Below, piece after piece: positions 61,125-64,000 of a stretch of DNA of 64,000 nt. A model generated the notes under the pieces. It was not told the DNA's origin and searched no databases. It was given only the letters and a program-made list of their open reading frames with translations. The stretch lies in contig NZ_JAQMUE010000035.1 in assembly GCF_028330985.1 (NCBI RefSeq), forward strand, positions 1-64,000, read 5' to 3'. Each line of letters begins with the position of its first letter. The first letter of the stretch is position 1. A program made the position numbers and the translations under genes. Source of the DNA: Roseofilum reptotaenium CS-1145 (GTDB taxonomy: Bacteria > Cyanobacteriota > Cyanobacteriia > Cyanobacteriales > Desertifilaceae).

Positions 61125-62141
61125 TTACAGTCGTACTGATGACAAGTTTGCCCTTGGATTATTCGTGCGCAGGGTTTTCAGCTTTTCGTAACACTCCCGT
61201 TCCGTTTTACTGAGCGTCTTGGGAACGGCGATCGCAATTTTCACTAACTGATCTCCCCGACTACCTTTTGGATTGGGCCATCCCTTACCCCGTAAACGCA
61301 AGGATTGACCATGGCGAATGCCAGCCGGAATACTCATTTGCACCCGTCCATCAGGAGTAGGCACTTCAATACTGGCTCCTAAAACCGCTTCTTCCGGAGA
61401 AATGGGCAGCTCACAAACTAAATTATCCCCCTCAAACTCAAAAAAACTATGGGATTGCAAGGAAACTGTTAGATACAAATCTGCCCGTTGCTGAGTTTGG
61501 GGATTAATACTCCCTTTTCCTCGCACCCGAATCCGAGTACCGGGTTTTGCTCCGGGAGGAATACGCACCTCAATGACTTCTGAGCCTAAATTAATCCGCT
61601 TTTGCACCCCATGAAAGGCTTCTGCCAACGACAAGACAATAGAAGCTTCTTGGGGAACTGTACTGTTTTTTGGAGCAGAGCCATAACTGGCAAAATCCTC
61701 AAATCCACCAAACCCTGTAGAGCGTCCAGTACTGCGATAATTATAAGAGGTTTTGCGCCCCGTACTCGCTCCAGGGCTTCCTGTTCCCATCCGTCCCAGG
61801 AGTTCATTAATAAAGTCATCAAAGGTTGTATATTGACTAAAATCAAAGCCATTAAAATCAACACCAGGAGCTGTACCCCGTCCGTAACCGGATGATGTAC
61901 CCGCTTGCTTCCAATATTGGCCAAACTGGTCGTATTTTTTGCGCTTTTCCGGATCGGACAAGACCTCGTAAGCCTCGTTAACCTCCTTAAACCGAGCTTC
62001 GGCTTGCTGATTTCCAGGATTCATATCCGGGTGGTATTTCCGGGCTAGACGACGGAAACTCTTCTTAATTTCATCCGCATTTGCACCGCGACTAACCCCC
62101 AACACCGAATAGTAGTCCTTAAAATCAGTAGCCACCATCAT
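61125..62141 (-). CDS. DnaJ-type chaperone (CbpA-like, no zinc finger)
   Basis: 338 residues. The J domain (about 7-75) has HPD at 37-39 (KYHPDMNPG). A Gly/Ser-rich linker (about 85-165) follows, then the two C-terminal beta domains ([58 protein letters not shown]). There is no CxxCxGxG zinc finger, so it is a type II Hsp40. It would work with DnaK; clpB at 5.3 kb belongs to the same network. Start at Met1 or Met2. Confidence 0.9.
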   Translation of the reverse strand: MMVATDFKDYYSVLGVSRGANADEIKKSFRRLARKYHPDMNPGNQQAEARFKEVNEAYEVLSDPEKRKKYDQFGQYWKQAGTSSGYGRGTAPGVDFNGFDFSQYTTFDDFINELLGRMGTGSPGASTGRKTSYNYRSTGRSTGFGGFEDFASYGSAPKNSTVPQEASIVLSLAEAFHGVQKRINLGSEVIEVRIPPGAKPGTRIRVRGKGSINPQTQQRADLYLTVSLQSHSFFEFEGDNLVCELPISPEEAVLGASIEVPTPDGRVQMSIPAGIRHGQSLRLRGKGWPNPKGSRGDQLVKIAIAVPKTLSKTERECYEKLKTLRTNNPRANLSSVRL

Positions 62142-62406
62142 CTGCTCCTTAACGCTCTTAAGTCTTTAGTTTAATGGTTTATATAGCAATACCAGCTTAA
62201 GGGTATCAAAGGTTAAGTCTGGCTTGGTGTTCGGTTGCGATCGCAATTTCCGAACCCCATGACAATTCAGAAAGCGATTGCCCTCGCTTGATTCAATGGA
62301 GGGACACAGGGACATCGAGATTGTCTAGTGATCGCCGTATGTCCATTCCTTCAGACATTACAGAACAGATCTCATACCAAATCCGGAGAGTATGGGAAAG
62401 AGAAAG

Positions 62407-62700
62407 TCAAGCTGGCAACCCATGGAATTGAGTCAGATGACGAACTTGCTCCTGCATAGAATTAGCCAAGGTCAAACACTGATGAACTAAAGGTTCCTCC
62501 ATCAAAGGCCAGAGACGTTCAGCCGGTTGAAGTCCAGGAGAATAGGGCGGCAATAATTTAATGTGGATACCATCAGGAATCTTAACCTTGCCACTACGAT
62601 GCCAACCCGCCCCATTGATGGTGAGCAAAATACGCTTCGTCGCTCCAGCCCCAATAGCTTTAGCAAAAGTAGGCAAGGCCAGGACGTTAATTAAATAATT
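62407..62700 (-). pseudogene. IS630-type transposase fragment
   Basis: About 90-98 residues of the DDE half only, with FAKAIGAGATKRILLTINGAGWH, LLPPYSPGLQPAERLWPLMEEPLV. The first catalytic Asp of the LDGAGWH block is Asn (TINGAGWH), and the usual C-terminal tail is replaced by a short QVRHLTQFHGLPA end. Upstream of 62700 the match is lost within 30 bp. No inverted repeats were seen. A dead remnant of the same transposase family as the window's first 135 bp. Confidence 0.75.
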
Positions 62701-62787
62701 CAGTCATCGTACGGTGGGCAGGGGATTTCGCTATCCAATTAAATGGTATTGCTTATGTTCCTGCCCGGTTTGTCTGCCACTCATTAC

Positions 62788-63858
62788 TCAACAAATTCGA
62801 GGTAGCTGTTCACCACTGAGCCAATCCAGAATTCGATTGGCACCAATTTGACTTTTGAGACTGACTAAACCAGAAGGTTCAGAACCTCCTGGTTCACCGA
62901 CTTCTCCAATCACCCATCCCCCGGTCTCTGCTTCTAAAGTTTCCCTTAACACTGAGAGCGCTAAGTCCACATCGGACTGGGGAATAAAAGCCACAAATCG
63001 CCCCTCATTGGCAACATAAAGAGGATCAAAACCGAGAATTTCACAGGCTCCACGCACATCTTCCCGAACCGGAATTAAGGATTCATCAATGTGCAAATTC
63101 AAGCCTGAACTAAGGGAAATTTCATTTAAGGTACTGGCTAATCCTCCTCTGGTTAAATCCCGCAAACAATGAATGTTAACGCCTGCTTCTAATAACTGGA
63201 GAACTTGCCTGGCAATGGGAGCTGAATCACTTTCAATGGTGGTTTCAAATTCCAAACCTTCCCGCACAGCCATGATAGCTATCCCATGTCGACCTAAATC
63301 CCCATTAATGATAATGGTATCTTGCGATCGCACTTGTTGGGGAGCAATCTGGCTTGGTGACTCAATCACCCCTACGCCAGAAGTGTTAATAAATATCCCA
63401 TCCCCTTTTCCTCGATCAACAACCTTAGTATCACCGGTAATGATCTGTACTCCTGCTTTCCGTGCGGCTGCTTGCATTGATCGTACGATGTACCAGAGAG
63501 TCTCCATCGATAACCCTTCCTCCAAGATAAACCCTGCACTCAGATACAAAGGTCTTGCTCCAGCCATGGCTAAATCATTGACTGTTCCATAAATCGCCAT
63601 TGAGCCAATATCGCCCCCCGGGAAGATCAAGGGATTAACGACATAGGAATCTGTAGTAAAGGCTAGGCGATCGCCCTTAACTGCGAATACACTAGCATCA
63701 TGGGAAACATCAGGACGGCCAAAAACAGGTAAAAACATCTGCTCAATAAGCTGATGCATCAGTTTTCCACCCCCTCCGTGGGCTAAGAGTACCTGGGGAT
63801 ATTGTTGAATAGGAATAGGACAAGAGAGGGAAAAATCCGGCGAAGCAGCCATGTTCAT
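62788..63858 (-). CDS. hypE: hydrogenase maturation protein HypE
   Basis: 356 residues from the ATG at 63858 ([14 protein letters not shown]); Met3 at 63852 is an alternative and the frame extends upstream without family sequence. HypE dehydrates a thiocarbamoyl group on its C-terminal Cys to make the CN ligand of NiFe hydrogenases. Seen: [22 protein letters not shown] near 26-47, [37 protein letters not shown] near 71-107, and the terminal LPRIC with Cys as the last residue. No other hyp or hydrogenase gene is in the window. Confidence 0.95.
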   Translation of the reverse strand: MNMAASPDFSLSCPIPIQQYPQVLLAHGGGGKLMHQLIEQMFLPVFGRPDVSHDASVFAVKGDRLAFTTDSYVVNPLIFPGGDIGSMAIYGTVNDLAMAGARPLYLSAGFILEEGLSMETLWYIVRSMQAAARKAGVQIITGDTKVVDRGKGDGIFINTSGVGVIESPSQIAPQQVRSQDTIIINGDLGRHGIAIMAVREGLEFETTIESDSAPIARQVLQLLEAGVNIHCLRDLTRGGLASTLNEISLSSGLNLHIDESLIPVREDVRGACEILGFDPLYVANEGRFVAFIPQSDVDLALSVLRETLEAETGGWVIGEVGEPGGSEPSGLVSLKSQIGANRILDWLSGEQLPRIC

Positions 63859-64000
63859 AATTATGATAAGAATGCAATTCGATAACCTGGAACTGCGACT
63901 AATTTCTAAGCGTCTTCTCATGGAGATGTTCCAGTATCAGGTAAATTTGAACTATACCTAAGTTAAATTACCTTATCTTATTACCCTCAATGTTTAGCAC

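Overview
The window is chromosomal DNA from a cyanobacterium, probably a filamentous Oscillatoriales-type strain; the genus cannot be fixed from sequence alone. The basis is plastocyanin (petE), the response regulator RpaB, Ycf23/DUF561, DUF760, DUF2996, DUF3352, TIGR02652, a CIA30-type assembly protein, HypE, many HIP1 octamers (GCGATCGC), heptameric short tandem repeats between genes, and HpsE-like hormogonium polysaccharide glycosyltransferases, which point to a gliding filament.

Layout. 0-4 kb: an IS630-type transposase tail, an HMG-CoA reductase, proA and an orphan PotC-like permease. 4-5.3 kb: a defence/mobility islet on the minus strand (HepT/MntA toxin-antitoxin pair, XisI, truncated XisH). 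5.3-18 kb: clpB, two tandem hpsE-like glycosyltransferases, secA, an EamA transporter divergent from a LysR regulator, a TrpD2-like protein, a universal stress protein and a membrane-associated GTPase. 18-20.6 kb: petE, a VOC protein, TIGR02652 and a gamma carbonic anhydrase. 20.5-28.2 kb: a long minus-strand run rpaB, plsX, fabH, fabD, a phosphate-binding-like protein, Gfo/Idh/MocA oxidoreductase, formamidase and TauE/SafE. 28.5-31.5 kb: an HlyD adaptor and an M50 metalloprotease with a terminator-like hairpin in the leader. 31.7-33.3 kb: dcd and ycf23.

33.4-36.3 kb holds the most unusual unit. It is a tightly coupled four-gene cassette: two multi-pass membrane proteins, a small secreted polymorphic toxin with a pre-toxin TG-like segment, and a probable immunity protein. 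I see no HIP1 site in it. 36.3-45.5 kb: a DUF3352 lipoprotein, ExbD, a metallophosphoesterase, urate-degradation enzymes (UraD, UraH), a CIA30/SDR fusion, and a FIST sensor protein next to a histidine kinase without a recognisable sensor domain.

46.8-47.4 kb is an array of six tRNA genes (Asp, Met, Trp, Glu, Gln, Lys) in about 530 bp. Three encode CCA and several have helix mismatches, so it looks like a mobile or phage-like tRNA array rather than housekeeping tRNAs. 48-53 kb: an M14 carboxypeptidase and a tandem duplication of an M28 peptidase. The first M28 copy is broken by a stop codon and by a 1.1-kb IS630-type element. 53-64 kb: folB, DUF760, mutY, a Urc1/RibA-like GTP cyclohydrolase II homologue, a pentapeptide-repeat protein, ilvB with a C-terminal zinc ribbon, DUF2996, a DnaJ-type chaperone, another dead IS630 fragment and hypE.

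No rRNA gene or CRISPR array was seen. Functions were assigned by reading the translated sequence and recognising family motifs; no database search was run.
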